From Pseudohongiella acticola (GTDB lineage: Bacteria; Pseudomonadota; Gammaproteobacteria; Pseudomonadales; Pseudohongiellaceae): 64,000 bases of DNA. Below are positions 1 to 8,469 of this stretch, in pieces. Location of the stretch: positions 496,001 through 560,000 of the forward strand of contig NZ_MASR01000001.1 in the NCBI RefSeq assembly GCF_001758195.1. Direction: 5' to 3'. Made by a program: the position numbers and the translations under genes. The notes under the pieces were generated by a model. The model ran no database searches. It was not told the origin of the DNA and saw only the letters and a program-made list of their open reading frames with translations. Each line of letters starts with the position of its first letter. Position 1 is the stretch's first letter.

Positions 1-122
1 CTGGCGATATCATCCATTGAGGTTTGTTCATAACCTTTGTCAAAAAAGGTCAATTCCGCAGCATCGAGTATTTCATCATGCCGTTCCTGTTTTTCCTTTG
101 CCCGTCGTCTGCGTACTGTCAT
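1..122 (-). CDS. TetR/AcrR-family regulator, N-terminal part (cut by window edge)
   Basis: Only the first 40 residues are inside the window. The protein starts with a basic stretch (MTVRRRRAKEKQERHDEIL), then DAAELTFFDKGYEQTSMDDIA, which is the classic TetR helix 1 and start of the helix-turn-helix. The ATG at 122 is preceded by AAGGGA. It is divergent from the RND efflux operon at 287, the usual arrangement for a local repressor of a pump. Two palindromes in the shared intergenic region (228-259) are its likely operators. The ligand-binding C-terminal domain lies outside the window, so the inducer class cannot be judged. Confidence 0.8.
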   Translation of the reverse strand, partial: MTVRRRRAKEKQERHDEILDAAELTFFDKGYEQTSMDDIA

Positions 123-227
123 TCCCTTGGAAGCCTCGGTCTCGATTCATGCATCAGTGAATTCTCCAGCATAGTGACAGCTAATGCCAGTGTTGGTTGC
201 TGAAGACAGATTCAGTCTTAAGCATTA

Positions 228-259
228 TTGACATTTTGTCAATTAATGACATTATGTCA
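228..259. promoter_or_regulatory. Tandem palindromic operators and promoter of the efflux operon
   Basis: Two palindromes lie side by side: TTGACATTTTGTCAA (228-242, arms TTGACA/TGTCAA) and TGACATTATGTCA (247-259, perfect). TTGACA at 228-233 with CATTAT at 250-255 (16 bp spacer) also makes a plausible sigma-70 promoter, so a bound repressor would cover the whole promoter. The site lies between a TetR-type gene and the RND operon. Close relatives of the motif occur at 10890 and 14546. TetR binding is inferred. Confidence 0.7.
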
Positions 260-286
260 ACAAATTAGTATGCACGGAGATTTACG

Positions 287-1411
287 ATGCCTGTCCTACC
301 TCGCCTGCCATCAGCAGTACTCCCGCTATTATTGTTTGTCATGATCACAGCGCTGCCTGCCTGTGGCGAAGAAAGTGGCGATACTGAAGCTGAACAAGGA
401 ACCGCTGACAGCAACAATACGCCTGCTGTGCCGGTGCGTATTGCCCGGGTCAGCCAGCGTAGCGTCGACGACAGTCTGCGTTTTGCTGGCATCAGCCGGG
501 CTCGCCAGCGCGCAACATTGACATTTCAGGTTGGCGGTACGCTTCAGACACGTGCTGCTGATATTGGCGAATCAGTGAAACAGGGACAGGTCCTTGCGCA
601 ACTGTATAACCCGCAGCTCGAACCGTCACGCGATGCTGCGCAGTCGCGACTCGAGCAACTGCTCACAGACATTGCCCAGGCCAGACGCGATCAGGTGCGC
701 ATTGAGCAGCTACATGAACGAGGCGTATCGCCTTTGTCTGACCTGGAACAGCAACGTGCCAGGGTCGACAGCCTGCAGGCCGCGGTCAGTAATGCCGAAG
801 CATCGCTTCAGCAGGCCCAGCGCCTGTTGGCAGAAAACACGCTGAGAGCTCCCTTTGCCGGTAGTGTTGAGGCTGTCCTGCTGCAACCGGGAGAATTCGC
901 CCAGGCCGGCCAGCCCGTTATTCGCATCGCAGCCCGGGATGGAATGGAAATCGAAATCCGGGTTCCGGCTTACCTGCTGCGCGAAATCAAGCCAGATCAG
1001 ACACTGCCCGTCTGGTCCAGCCTGACCGGCATTAAAGGCAGTGGTAACGTGTTGGAAATTGGCACCTCCAGTTCGGGCAGCAACACATTGTTCCCCCTGG
1101 TCGTCAGCCTTGACGGCAACGGTATCCATGCGGGTGAAGCCTATGAGGTTGGTATCCCCCGGCGCAGCGAAGCGGCTCTGGTCATACCCGTCAGCGCAGT
1201 GATGCGCTCCGCCGGTGGACTGACTGTATTCCGCTTCAGTTCGGGTCATGACCAGAACCTGGGGACAGTGAGTCGGGTCGCTGTACAGATAAGCGAACTG
1301 CTGGGCGAACATGCCGTACTCGAAGGGGATGGCCTGAAGCCAGCGGATGCCGTCGTGTACGCTGGCCTGACCCGTCTTGCCGACGGTGACATAGTCAGGG
1401 TATTGCCATGA
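287..1411 (+). CDS. RND efflux periplasmic adaptor (membrane fusion protein), lipoprotein
   Basis: HlyD/AcrA-family adaptor that bridges an inner-membrane RND pump to an outer-membrane channel. The leader ends in a lipobox (LPAC, Cys26), so the mature protein should be lipid-anchored in the periplasm. After a linker come the barrel-sandwich halves (about residues 68-110 and 180-205), flanking an alpha-helical coiled-coil hairpin rich in Gln, Arg and Leu (about 110-175), then beta-barrel and membrane-proximal domains. GGAG lies upstream of the ATG. Its stop overlaps the pump start by 4 bp (ATGA), so the two are translationally coupled. No outer-membrane factor gene is present here. Substrate is unknown. 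Confidence 0.92.
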   Translation: MPVLPRLPSAVLPLLLFVMITALPACGEESGDTEAEQGTADSNNTPAVPVRIARVSQRSVDDSLRFAGISRARQRATLTFQVGGTLQTRAADIGESVKQGQVLAQLYNPQLEPSRDAAQSRLEQLLTDIAQARRDQVRIEQLHERGVSPLSDLEQQRARVDSLQAAVSNAEASLQQAQRLLAENTLRAPFAGSVEAVLLQPGEFAQAGQPVIRIAARDGMEIEIRVPAYLLREIKPDQTLPVWSSLTGIKGSGNVLEIGTSSSGSNTLFPLVVSLDGNGIHAGEAYEVGIPRRSEAALVIPVSAVMRSAGGLTVFRFSSGHDQNLGTVSRVAVQISELLGEHAVLEGDGLKPADAVVYAGLTRLADGDIVRVLP

Positions 1412-4400
1412 TCACTGATATGTTATTAAAACCGCGACTGATCCTGATGGTAGTCATCATGCTGACGCTGGCAGGCCTTGCTTCATTCGGCAACATGGCG
1501 CGTCAGGAGGACCCAGTGTTTCCGGCCCGCAACGGCCTGATTACAGTGTTATATCCCGGTGCCACCGCGGATGCCCTTGAGCGCCTGATTCTTGAACCCT
1601 TGCAGGATGAGATTTCTCAGGTTGAAGAGGTACTGGAATACTCAGCTATTGCTCGCAGCGGCGTCGCACTGCTGAATATTGTCCTTCAGGATAATCTCTA
1701 TGACACCGACCCCGCCTGGGAGCGGGTGCGTCAAGCCATGGACCGGGCCCGACTTGAGTTTCCTGCAGGCGTCAGGCAGATGGAACTTGATGACCGTGTG
1801 ACCTCGAATCCGGCCGTGGTACTGGCGCTGGCAGGCGACCCATCAGTGGTGGCACTGTCACTGGCAGCCGAGCGGCTAAAACGGCAATTGACCGACCTGC
1901 CCGGTCTGTCGCGTATCGAAATTGAAGGCGATGTCGAAGAACAGATTACCATCGCCATTCAGGATGCAGAACTCAACCGTCTGGGTATCAGCCCGGCGTA
2001 TATTGCCAATGTCATCGGCCAGCGTAATCAGGTTTCTCCCGGCGGCTTCATTGTTGTAAACAACAAACGCATCAGCCTGCTTTCCAACAGCGAATTCGAA
2101 GACCTGGCCGCTCTGCGTAGCACACAGATTGCACTACCGGACGCGAGTTCAGTTCCACTGGCGAGCATTGCTGACATTCAGCGAACGCCGATTGAGCCGG
2201 CGCCGCCGGCCACGTGGATGAACGGTGAACGGGTGGTCACCGTTAATGTTTATATTCAGGACAATCAGGTTGATGCCATCGGGTTTGGTGAAACGCTGAG
2301 GCAACGTGTACAGGAAATAGCGCCGGACTTTGCGCCACTGAAAATAGCAGAGCTGTTTTTCCAGCCAGACCAGGTTGAATCACGCCTGAGTGACCTGCAA
2401 GGCAGCCTGTTGTTAAGTATGCTTATCATTACTCTAGTGGTGTTTATTGGCATGGGCTGGCGCATGGGCATTCTGGTAGCGGCGATGCTGCCACTGGTGA
2501 CCTTAATCAGTCTGGGTGTTTATGACCTGGGCGGCGGTGTGCTACACCAGATTGCCGTGATCGGACTGGTTATTTCACTCGGCATATTGATAGACAACGC
2601 CATTGTCATGATCGAGAACATTCAGAACCACTTGAGTGACGGCAAGAGTCGCCAACAATCCATGTTGTTGGCGGTCAAAGAGCTGGCAGGACCTCTGGGT
2701 GCCTCGACCGGTACCACCCTCGCCGCTTTCACACCGCTGCTTTTGTCCAGTGGTGGCACGGCTGATTTTACCCGGGGTATTCCGGTCATGATCATGCTGA
2801 CGCTCAGCATCAGTTATCTATTGGCGATCAGCGTAGCGCCGTTGCTGGCAGCATGGTTTCTGCCGCCGCAGCAGGCACGCCGAAGTGCCTGGTTTGACAC
2901 ATTGGGCTCAAGAATGGCACTCCTCAGCGAAACCTGGCCGCGACTGATCATTATCGGTGGGCTGACACTGGTCATTGGCAGCTTCATGCTGAGCAACTTT
3001 CTCAACTTCCAGTTCTTCCCCAATGCCGATCGTCCTCAGGTCGTCATTGAAGTATTCCTGCCCGAAGGATCCGACCAGGCGTACACTGATGAGATATCCG
3101 CTGACTTTGAGCGCCTGACTCGACAACAGGCAAACGTGGTGTCGGTGCATCGTTTTGTCGGCTTTACCGGACCCGGTTTCTACTACAACCTGCCCAACGC
3201 AACACGGGCACCGAACCGGGCGCGACTGGTGGTAAACATGCAAAGTCTGGGTGACACCAGTGGTCTGATAGACTGGGCGCGTGAACACGCGGCAACGTCG
3301 CTGCCGGAGATATCCATTGTCGCCAGCACCCTGGCTCAGGGTCCACCGAGAGTCGCTCCGGTGGAAGTACGGCTCTATCACGCCAACAACAACACCAGAC
3401 TTGCCGCAGCGGAGCACATCTTCCGGCTACTAAAAACGATACCTGGCGCAGTTGATGTCAGACACGACATTGACCTGGGTACGCCGGTGCTGCGCGCGAT
3501 GATTGATGATGCCAGTGCGCAGCGCCACGGCGTCAGTCGGGCCGATGTGGCACAAACACTTTTTGCCCGCAGTTTTGGTTTTACAGCAGAGCAGTATCGA
3601 CAGGAACTGGACCCCATACCGATCGTATTGCGCTCACTCGAGGGCCTCTCAACCGACGTATCGAAACTGTTATCCAGCTATGTTTACAACAATAACGGTG
3701 AGGCGATTCCGGTGAGTCTGGTGGCCCGATTTGAGGCGGACTGGCAGGAAGCCGGCATACAACATCGCAATGGCGTTCGTGTCTATACAATTACTGCCGG
3801 TCTGGCAAATGGCTACAATTTCAGTCAGATTCTGGAAGTGCTGAATGAACGCCTGCAAGAAGAGCCTTTGCCGGTTGGCACGCGCATGGAATTGGGAGGT
3901 GACCTGGAAGGGTCCGGGGAAGCTAATCAGGCAATTCTGTCGACGGCGCCCATTGGCATACTGCTATTGCTGTTTTTCCTGATTCTTCAGTTCAATTCGT
4001 TTACCCGGGTTGGCATTATCCTGCTGACCGTGCCACTGGCCGCCGCGGGCATTTTTCCGGGTCTGGTTCTGACAGGTTCACCTTTTGGCTTTCAACCCTT
4101 ACTGGGCATCATTGCGCTGGTAGGGATAGTCGTCAACAATGCCATCGTTCTGATTGACCGTATTGATCAGCGCCTGAAAGAGGGTGCCAACATCAATGAT
4201 GCCGTCAGTGACGCTGTCACTCGACGCACGCGGCCCATTCTGCTGACCACAGCTACGACGGTAGCGGGATTGTTACCCCTGGCGCTGTCGGCTTCCACGT
4301 TGTGGCCGCCGATGGCCTGGGCGATCATTTCCGGTTTGTTGGCGTCGACGGTGCAGACCCTCCTCGTCGTTCCAGCCGTATGCCGGTTAACGCTCAAGCC

Positions 4401-4446
4401 AAAGAGGGACAGTGCCGAGATAGAAGCTTTTGCAGAAAAGATATAG
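1408..4446 (+). CDS. RND efflux transporter permease subunit (AcrB/MexF superfamily)
   Basis: 1012-residue inner-membrane proton antiporter of the HAE1/ACR family, of usual length. It shows TM1 near residues 9-28, a large periplasmic domain, a TM2-6 block (about 328-480), a second periplasmic domain and a final TM block (about 850-995). The TM4 signature reads GILIDNAIVMIEN, with Asp396 kept but the second acidic position (AcrB Asp408) replaced by Asn397. TM10 has VNNAIVLID, with Asn at the place of the AcrB Lys940 region, as in several RND subfamilies. It overlaps the adaptor gene by 4 bp. Expression is presumably set by the palindromic operators at 228-259. Drug, solvent or fatty-acid export cannot be told apart. 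Confidence 0.93.
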   Translation: MITDMLLKPRLILMVVIMLTLAGLASFGNMARQEDPVFPARNGLITVLYPGATADALERLILEPLQDEISQVEEVLEYSAIARSGVALLNIVLQDNLYDTDPAWERVRQAMDRARLEFPAGVRQMELDDRVTSNPAVVLALAGDPSVVALSLAAERLKRQLTDLPGLSRIEIEGDVEEQITIAIQDAELNRLGISPAYIANVIGQRNQVSPGGFIVVNNKRISLLSNSEFEDLAALRSTQIALPDASSVPLASIADIQRTPIEPAPPATWMNGERVVTVNVYIQDNQVDAIGFGETLRQRVQEIAPDFAPLKIAELFFQPDQVESRLSDLQGSLLLSMLIITLVVFIGMGWRMGILVAAMLPLVTLISLGVYDLGGGVLHQIAVIGLVISLGILIDNAIVMIENIQNHLSDGKSRQQSMLLAVKELAGPLGASTGTTLAAFTPLLLSSGGTADFTRGIPVMIMLTLSISYLLAISVAPLLAAWFLPPQQARRSAWFDTLGSRMALLSETWPRLIIIGGLTLVIGSFMLSNFLNFQFFPNADRPQVVIEVFLPEGSDQAYTDEISADFERLTRQQANVVSVHRFVGFTGPGFYYNLPNATRAPNRARLVVNMQSLGDTSGLIDWAREHAATSLPEISIVASTLAQGPPRVAPVEVRLYHANNNTRLAAAEHIFRLLKTIPGAVDVRHDIDLGTPVLRAMIDDASAQRHGVSRADVAQTLFARSFGFTAEQYRQELDPIPIVLRSLEGLSTDVSKLLSSYVYNNNGEAIPVSLVARFEADWQEAGIQHRNGVRVYTITAGLANGYNFSQILEVLNERLQEEPLPVGTRMELGGDLEGSGEANQAILSTAPIGILLLLFFLILQFNSFTRVGIILLTVPLAAAGIFPGLVLTGSPFGFQPLLGIIALVGIVVNNAIVLIDRIDQRLKEGANINDAVSDAVTRRTRPILLTTATTVAGLLPLALSASTLWPPMAWAIISGLLASTVQTLLVVPAVCRLTLKPKRDSAEIEAFAEKI

Positions 4447-4477
4447 GTAGACAGTATTCAGTATCGGGATCGCCTGT

Positions 4478-4519
4478 CGGGACTGCAGGTTTTGCAGGAG
4501 CAAAAACCTGCAGTCCCCG
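4478..4519. terminator. Long hairpin between convergent genes (bidirectional terminator)
   Basis: An inverted repeat has arms CGGGACTGCAGGTTTTGC (4478-4495) and its near-complement (4500-4519) around a 4-nt AGGA loop. It sits 31 bp after the RND pump stop and 26 bp before the stop of the convergent acyl-CoA ligase. A-rich and T-rich stretches lie inside the stem near the loop, and no long U tract follows, so termination strength is uncertain. Confidence 0.65.
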
Positions 4520-4545
4520 TATCGGCGCCTGACCTGAGAGTTGCA

Positions 4546-6186
4546 CTACCGTTGGTCGGGCAGTTTATAGCCGTCTGCTTCGAGCTGGGCGCGGACAACT
4601 TTCTTGTCCATTTTGCCGGTTGCCGTCAGCGGAATCGAATCTACAAACAGAACATCATCAGGTAGCTGCCACTTGGCAAACTTGCTCTCGCAATGTGCGA
4701 TCACCTGCTCTGGTGTCAATTCGACATCCGCCTTTTTGATGATCAACGCCACCGGGCGTTCATCCCAGCGTGGATGCGGGTGTGCCACTACACAGGCCTG
4801 TCCCACTGCTGCCATGCCGGCGATATGGTTCTCAAGATCGACCGATGAAATCCACTCACCGCCAGATTTAATCAGATCTTTGGAACGGTCAGTAATAATA
4901 ATATAACCTTCCGGATCAATTTTGGCGACGTCACCGGTGATCAACCAGCCATCATGAAACTTGTCAGGCTGCGGATTATTAAAGTACTCCGAGCAAATCC
5001 ACGGGCCACGAATCAGCAGTTCACCGAATGCCTTGCCATCGTGAGGCAGCGTGTTCCATTCATCATCAAAAATCTCGATTTCCAGACCGGGTATTGGCAG
5101 ACCGGCCTTGGCCTGATTGGCGGCCCGGTCAGCATCTCCCATTTCAAGATGTTTGCGCTTGCTGGTGCGACGGCTGATAGTCGCCAACGGACTGGTTTCA
5201 GTCATACCCCAGCCCTGCACCATTTCTACGCCCAGTGCATCCCAGAACCATTCAATCAATGACGGTGGTGGCGCGGACCCGCCACAGGTCAGTCGTGTCA
5301 GGGCACTGAATTTGTATTTATCAGGATTGGCTTCGATCAGACCTTTGACACCTTGCCAGATTGTAGGGACGCCGGCGGAAATGGTGACATCGTAATCGGT
5401 GATCATGCGAGCCAGGTGATCGGGCACCATGAAGCGGTGCGGATAAACCTGTTTCATGCCCAGCATGCAGGCGACCCAGGGCAGGCCCCAGGCGTTAGCG
5501 TGAAACATCGGCACAATACCCAACAGGGTGTCGGTAGCAGATAACCCCATGACGTCGGTCATTGCGATGGCAATAGTGTGCAGGTAGTTGGCGCGATGGG
5601 TGTACATGACCCCCTTCGGCTTACCTGTGGTACCGCTGGTATAACACAGACCCATGGCAGAATTTTCATCAATCTCCGGCCACTGGTATTTAGTAGGCTT
5701 GCCTTTGATGAAATCCTCGTAATCGATGGCATTGGGCAGACTGGTTTCCCAGTTTTCAAAGCCAGGTTCTGCCGCCACCACGATTTTCTCGACACTCGGC
5801 ATCTTTCCAGCCAGCTTCTCCAGCGCAGGCAGAACGTCGGCATCGACGATAATGATCTTGTCCTGAGCGTGGTTGATGATGTATTCGAGGTCAACCGGAG
5901 ACAGGCGGATATTGAGGGTATGAATCACTGCACCCATGCAGGCAACAGCATGGTAGGCCTCCAGGTGACGGGCCCCGTTCCACATGAACGTGGCGACACG
6001 ATCACCGATCTCGATGCCGGCATCGTTTAATGCATGAGCCAGCTGGTGGGCACGGTTACGGGTTTCCAGCATGGTCTGGCTGCGGGCGCCATCAGCGGTA
6101 GCCGTCATGACCTCCACATCGGGCTGCAGCATGGCGCCCCGATCCATCAGCCGGTGCATTAAGAGTGGAGTCTGTTGCATTGTCAT
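4546..6186 (-). CDS. Fatty-acyl-CoA ligase (AlkK-type AMP-forming synthetase)
   Basis: Cytoplasmic AMP-forming ligase that activates a carboxylic acid to its CoA thioester via an acyl-adenylate. The ATP-binding motif YTSGTTGKPKG is at residues 182-192; GWGMTETSP and the GDVAKIDPEGYIIITDRSKD hinge region follow, and TGKMDKK carries the C-terminal catalytic lysine. At 546 residues it has the normal length for the medium/long-chain AlkK group, which also includes the related DMSP-pathway ligase DmdB, so chain length or methylmercaptopropionate specificity is open. The ATG at 6186 has AGGAGC 9 nt upstream. It follows the amine oxidase on the same strand after about 230 bp and is probably transcribed separately. 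Confidence 0.9.
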   Translation of the reverse strand: MTMQQTPLLMHRLMDRGAMLQPDVEVMTATADGARSQTMLETRNRAHQLAHALNDAGIEIGDRVATFMWNGARHLEAYHAVACMGAVIHTLNIRLSPVDLEYIINHAQDKIIIVDADVLPALEKLAGKMPSVEKIVVAAEPGFENWETSLPNAIDYEDFIKGKPTKYQWPEIDENSAMGLCYTSGTTGKPKGVMYTHRANYLHTIAIAMTDVMGLSATDTLLGIVPMFHANAWGLPWVACMLGMKQVYPHRFMVPDHLARMITDYDVTISAGVPTIWQGVKGLIEANPDKYKFSALTRLTCGGSAPPPSLIEWFWDALGVEMVQGWGMTETSPLATISRRTSKRKHLEMGDADRAANQAKAGLPIPGLEIEIFDDEWNTLPHDGKAFGELLIRGPWICSEYFNNPQPDKFHDGWLITGDVAKIDPEGYIIITDRSKDLIKSGGEWISSVDLENHIAGMAAVGQACVVAHPHPRWDERPVALIIKKADVELTPEQVIAHCESKFAKWQLPDDVLFVDSIPLTATGKMDKKVVRAQLEADGYKLPDQR

Positions 6187-6344
6187 TTATTTTTGCTCCT
6201 GACACGGTTGTTCGGCGAAACAGGAAGACTAAACCAGCTTGTGCCGCAGTTCAACAGATAGTGAATGCATTCAACTTGCCAGAAAGGCATTACGAAGGAT
6301 ATGAGGGAACGGCCGCATTGGCAGTCCCCACGCGCCGATGCGGC

Positions 6345-6371
6345 AGCCCCGTCAGCGCGAATGTCGGGGCT
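6345..6371 (-). terminator. Possible terminator hairpin after the amine oxidase gene
   Basis: AGCCCCG (6345-6351) pairs with CGGGGCT (6365-6371) across a 13-nt loop, 43 bp past the stop of the amine oxidase. There is no clear U tract, so this is a weak call. Confidence 0.35.
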
Positions 6372-6413
6372 TGATGATAATCAATACCCCGACCGGTTCT
6401 TTCCCGCGATGGA

Positions 6414-7985
6414 TCAGGCGCCGGCTTCGGCCCGAACACGCTCATCCAGGTGTGCCATTGCCCAGTGCGCTGACTGTATGGCACTTTCCATCCAGGCTGC
6501 ATGAATACTGACCTGATCACCGATGAAGTAATGGCGACCGGCGGGTCGTTGCAACATACGGTAAGAGTCGGTTTTTTCCGGCGTCATCTGGCCCCAGCGG
6601 GCTGAACAGCCCAGCATGTGATTCATGCGATGCCAGGCGATGGTAATACCGTGTTCCGCCATCTCGCGATATTGCGGATGCACCTTTTCGCCCTGTTCCA
6701 ACATGGCTTCGATTCGCTCGTCATGAGTCATTCGCATGAATTCCGAGCCACCGCCGTAATCATAAGCAGCCAGCATGACCCCCTTCTGTTTCATCAAACC
6801 GTGGAAGGGGTACCATAGCTGCCTGATGGGCTGGTTGGTCCAGGTTATGCCACCGTAAATGCTTTCCTTCTCCCAGAATCGTTCTTTCATCTGGAAAGCG
6901 CCTTTATAGGCTTCACCACGCCCAATCTGGCGCATGGCGGTGATGTACGATTCGGGCAGGTTATTGTCGATACCCACCATCAGGTGTGAAGGAATGCAGT
7001 TGAATACATAGTCGGCCTCGATCTGGTGGCGTTCACCATCCTGATCGTAGACGATTTCCACCTTATCACCACGGTCGTAAACACCCATGACCATCGCGTG
7101 ATATTCGATCTTGTCTTCAAGTTGACGGGTAAAACCTTTGATGATGTTGTCCATGCCATGCACCGGCTGCATCAACATGGGCGCTGTTTCACCTTCATTT
7201 TCCAGCAGAGTCTGGCGTAGCAAACCAACATTGCCCTTGAGAATGTCGCGCACAGCGATCATTTCGTGGTGAACGCCCTCATCAATATATCCGCCGGAGA
7301 CATAACCGGCCCGACCGCTGCCGTGATATTCGCCGTTGGCATCTAGGTCGCCGAACTGACGAATCAGCGCCATTATCTTTTGTGCTTCATCATCGGTGAA
7401 TGGCTGATCCAGCTCGGCATTGTTGTAACCCTTCCACATCAGCTCGGCCATAAACCCTTTCAGGTTGGTGCTGATGTCAATGTTGCGCATGGGCTTGCCG
7501 CCATTCAGGTCTGGATCATGCACCAGGGCCTGCTTGTTCTCGTTGATGAACATTTCCAGATCCACGTCCAGCTCTTTGCAATAGGCAAGAACATTGGCAT
7601 GGGTACTGGGAATGCGAGCGGCGCCGCAGTTGAAGTAAAGATGCGGTTCGTCATCAAATTTGCATATCTGGGGATTGCCAATCTCGTCAATCAGGTCTCC
7701 ATGACGTACTGTCATGATGCGGCCACCGCAGCGGTGAGATGCCTCCAACACTGTGCAGTCATATCCCGCTTTGCCAAGTTCGTAGGCCGTGGTCAGACCC
7801 GATATACCGCCACCCAGAATCACCACGCGCTTACGCTGGCCATTAAGTGCCATCAAATTGGGTACGCTGGCGGAAGTACTGGCCGGGATGAGCCCCAGCG
7901 CACCACCGATGCCCAGCACGGTAGCGACGCCGCCAGTGGCGGCGATCAGGTTCAAAAATTCTCGACGGGAAACGGGTTTTGACAC
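6414..7985 (-). CDS. Tat-exported flavin monoamine oxidase family protein
   Basis: FAD-dependent amine oxidase. I prefer the GTG at 7985: AGAGGA lies 8 nt upstream and it gives a compact Tat leader (MSKPVSRREFLNLIAATGG, twin Arg at 7-8). A TTG 51 nt upstream would extend it in frame but has no ribosome site. The Rossmann ADP-binding motif is VVILGGGISGLTTAYELG (about residues 54-71), followed by a Cys-Gly-Gly-Arg FAD loop. The C-terminal FAD-contact segment is YFIGDQVSIHAAWMESA. The family oxidatively deaminates amines or amino acids to aldehyde or ketoacid, ammonia and H2O2. It is divergent from a CadC-like regulator (8470) that may control it. Substrate is unknown. Confidence 0.88.
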   Translation of the reverse strand: MSKPVSRREFLNLIAATGGVATVLGIGGALGLIPASTSASVPNLMALNGQRKRVVILGGGISGLTTAYELGKAGYDCTVLEASHRCGGRIMTVRHGDLIDEIGNPQICKFDDEPHLYFNCGAARIPSTHANVLAYCKELDVDLEMFINENKQALVHDPDLNGGKPMRNIDISTNLKGFMAELMWKGYNNAELDQPFTDDEAQKIMALIRQFGDLDANGEYHGSGRAGYVSGGYIDEGVHHEMIAVRDILKGNVGLLRQTLLENEGETAPMLMQPVHGMDNIIKGFTRQLEDKIEYHAMVMGVYDRGDKVEIVYDQDGERHQIEADYVFNCIPSHLMVGIDNNLPESYITAMRQIGRGEAYKGAFQMKERFWEKESIYGGITWTNQPIRQLWYPFHGLMKQKGVMLAAYDYGGGSEFMRMTHDERIEAMLEQGEKVHPQYREMAEHGITIAWHRMNHMLGCSARWGQMTPEKTDSYRMLQRPAGRHYFIGDQVSIHAAWMESAIQSAHWAMAHLDERVRAEAGA

Positions 7986-8254
7986 GGATGTAATCCTCTG
8001 CGCTCTGTAATTCTTGTAAATCGGGGCTGCCGTCAATGTCGGCGACTGCCCCGGACTGCTGGTACTCTTACATTATTACCTAACTATAGGAACAAAGTCC
8101 TGCCCGAAAGATTCCCAAAACCTACTAAAACAGCCAAAACCACCGTGACAACAGCGCCATTCTGGTGCGACAGAACATACCGGGCACCATTATGATGCTG
8201 GCACTCATCAAACTGCCCGCCCACAACCAGCAAATCGGAGCGGAAGTACTGGCC
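7870..8254. repeat. Exact 15-bp direct repeat, copies 370 bp apart
   Basis: GCGGAAGTACTGGCC occurs at 7870-7884, inside the amine oxidase signal-peptide coding region, and again at 8240-8254 in the intergenic region. The only support is the exact identity; no function is implied. Confidence 0.4.
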
Positions 8255-8469
8255 CCTAACTTGCATCAACATTGCGTTCACACCGGGTTTCCTGCAAGCC
8301 CCAGATTGCTGACAGAACGCAGACCGCTCCTGATAAGCGAGAGAGGAAGGCAATTCGAGAAAGCGAGCGACTGGTGTGCTCTAACCGGATGAAGCATAAG
8401 TCAAATCAGTGACGTAAAATCTTGACCTTTGACGTAGTATTTGTTTGCATACTGATACAAAAAGAAAGC
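7986..8469. other. Divergent intergenic region (484 bp) with a direct repeat near the regulator start
   Basis: No convincing gene is present. It separates the Tat amine oxidase from the CadC-like regulator. TGACGTA occurs twice (8410-8416 and 8430-8436), 20 bp apart, which is two helical turns on one DNA face, directly upstream of the regulator ATG. That suits a winged-helix dimer site. The middle contains one copy of the 15-bp repeat and no obvious hairpins. Confidence 0.45.

Noticed and set aside
8165-8392. 75-residue frame in the amine oxidase/regulator intergenic region
   Set aside because: No ribosome site or family; it overlaps the 15-bp repeat and looks non-coding.
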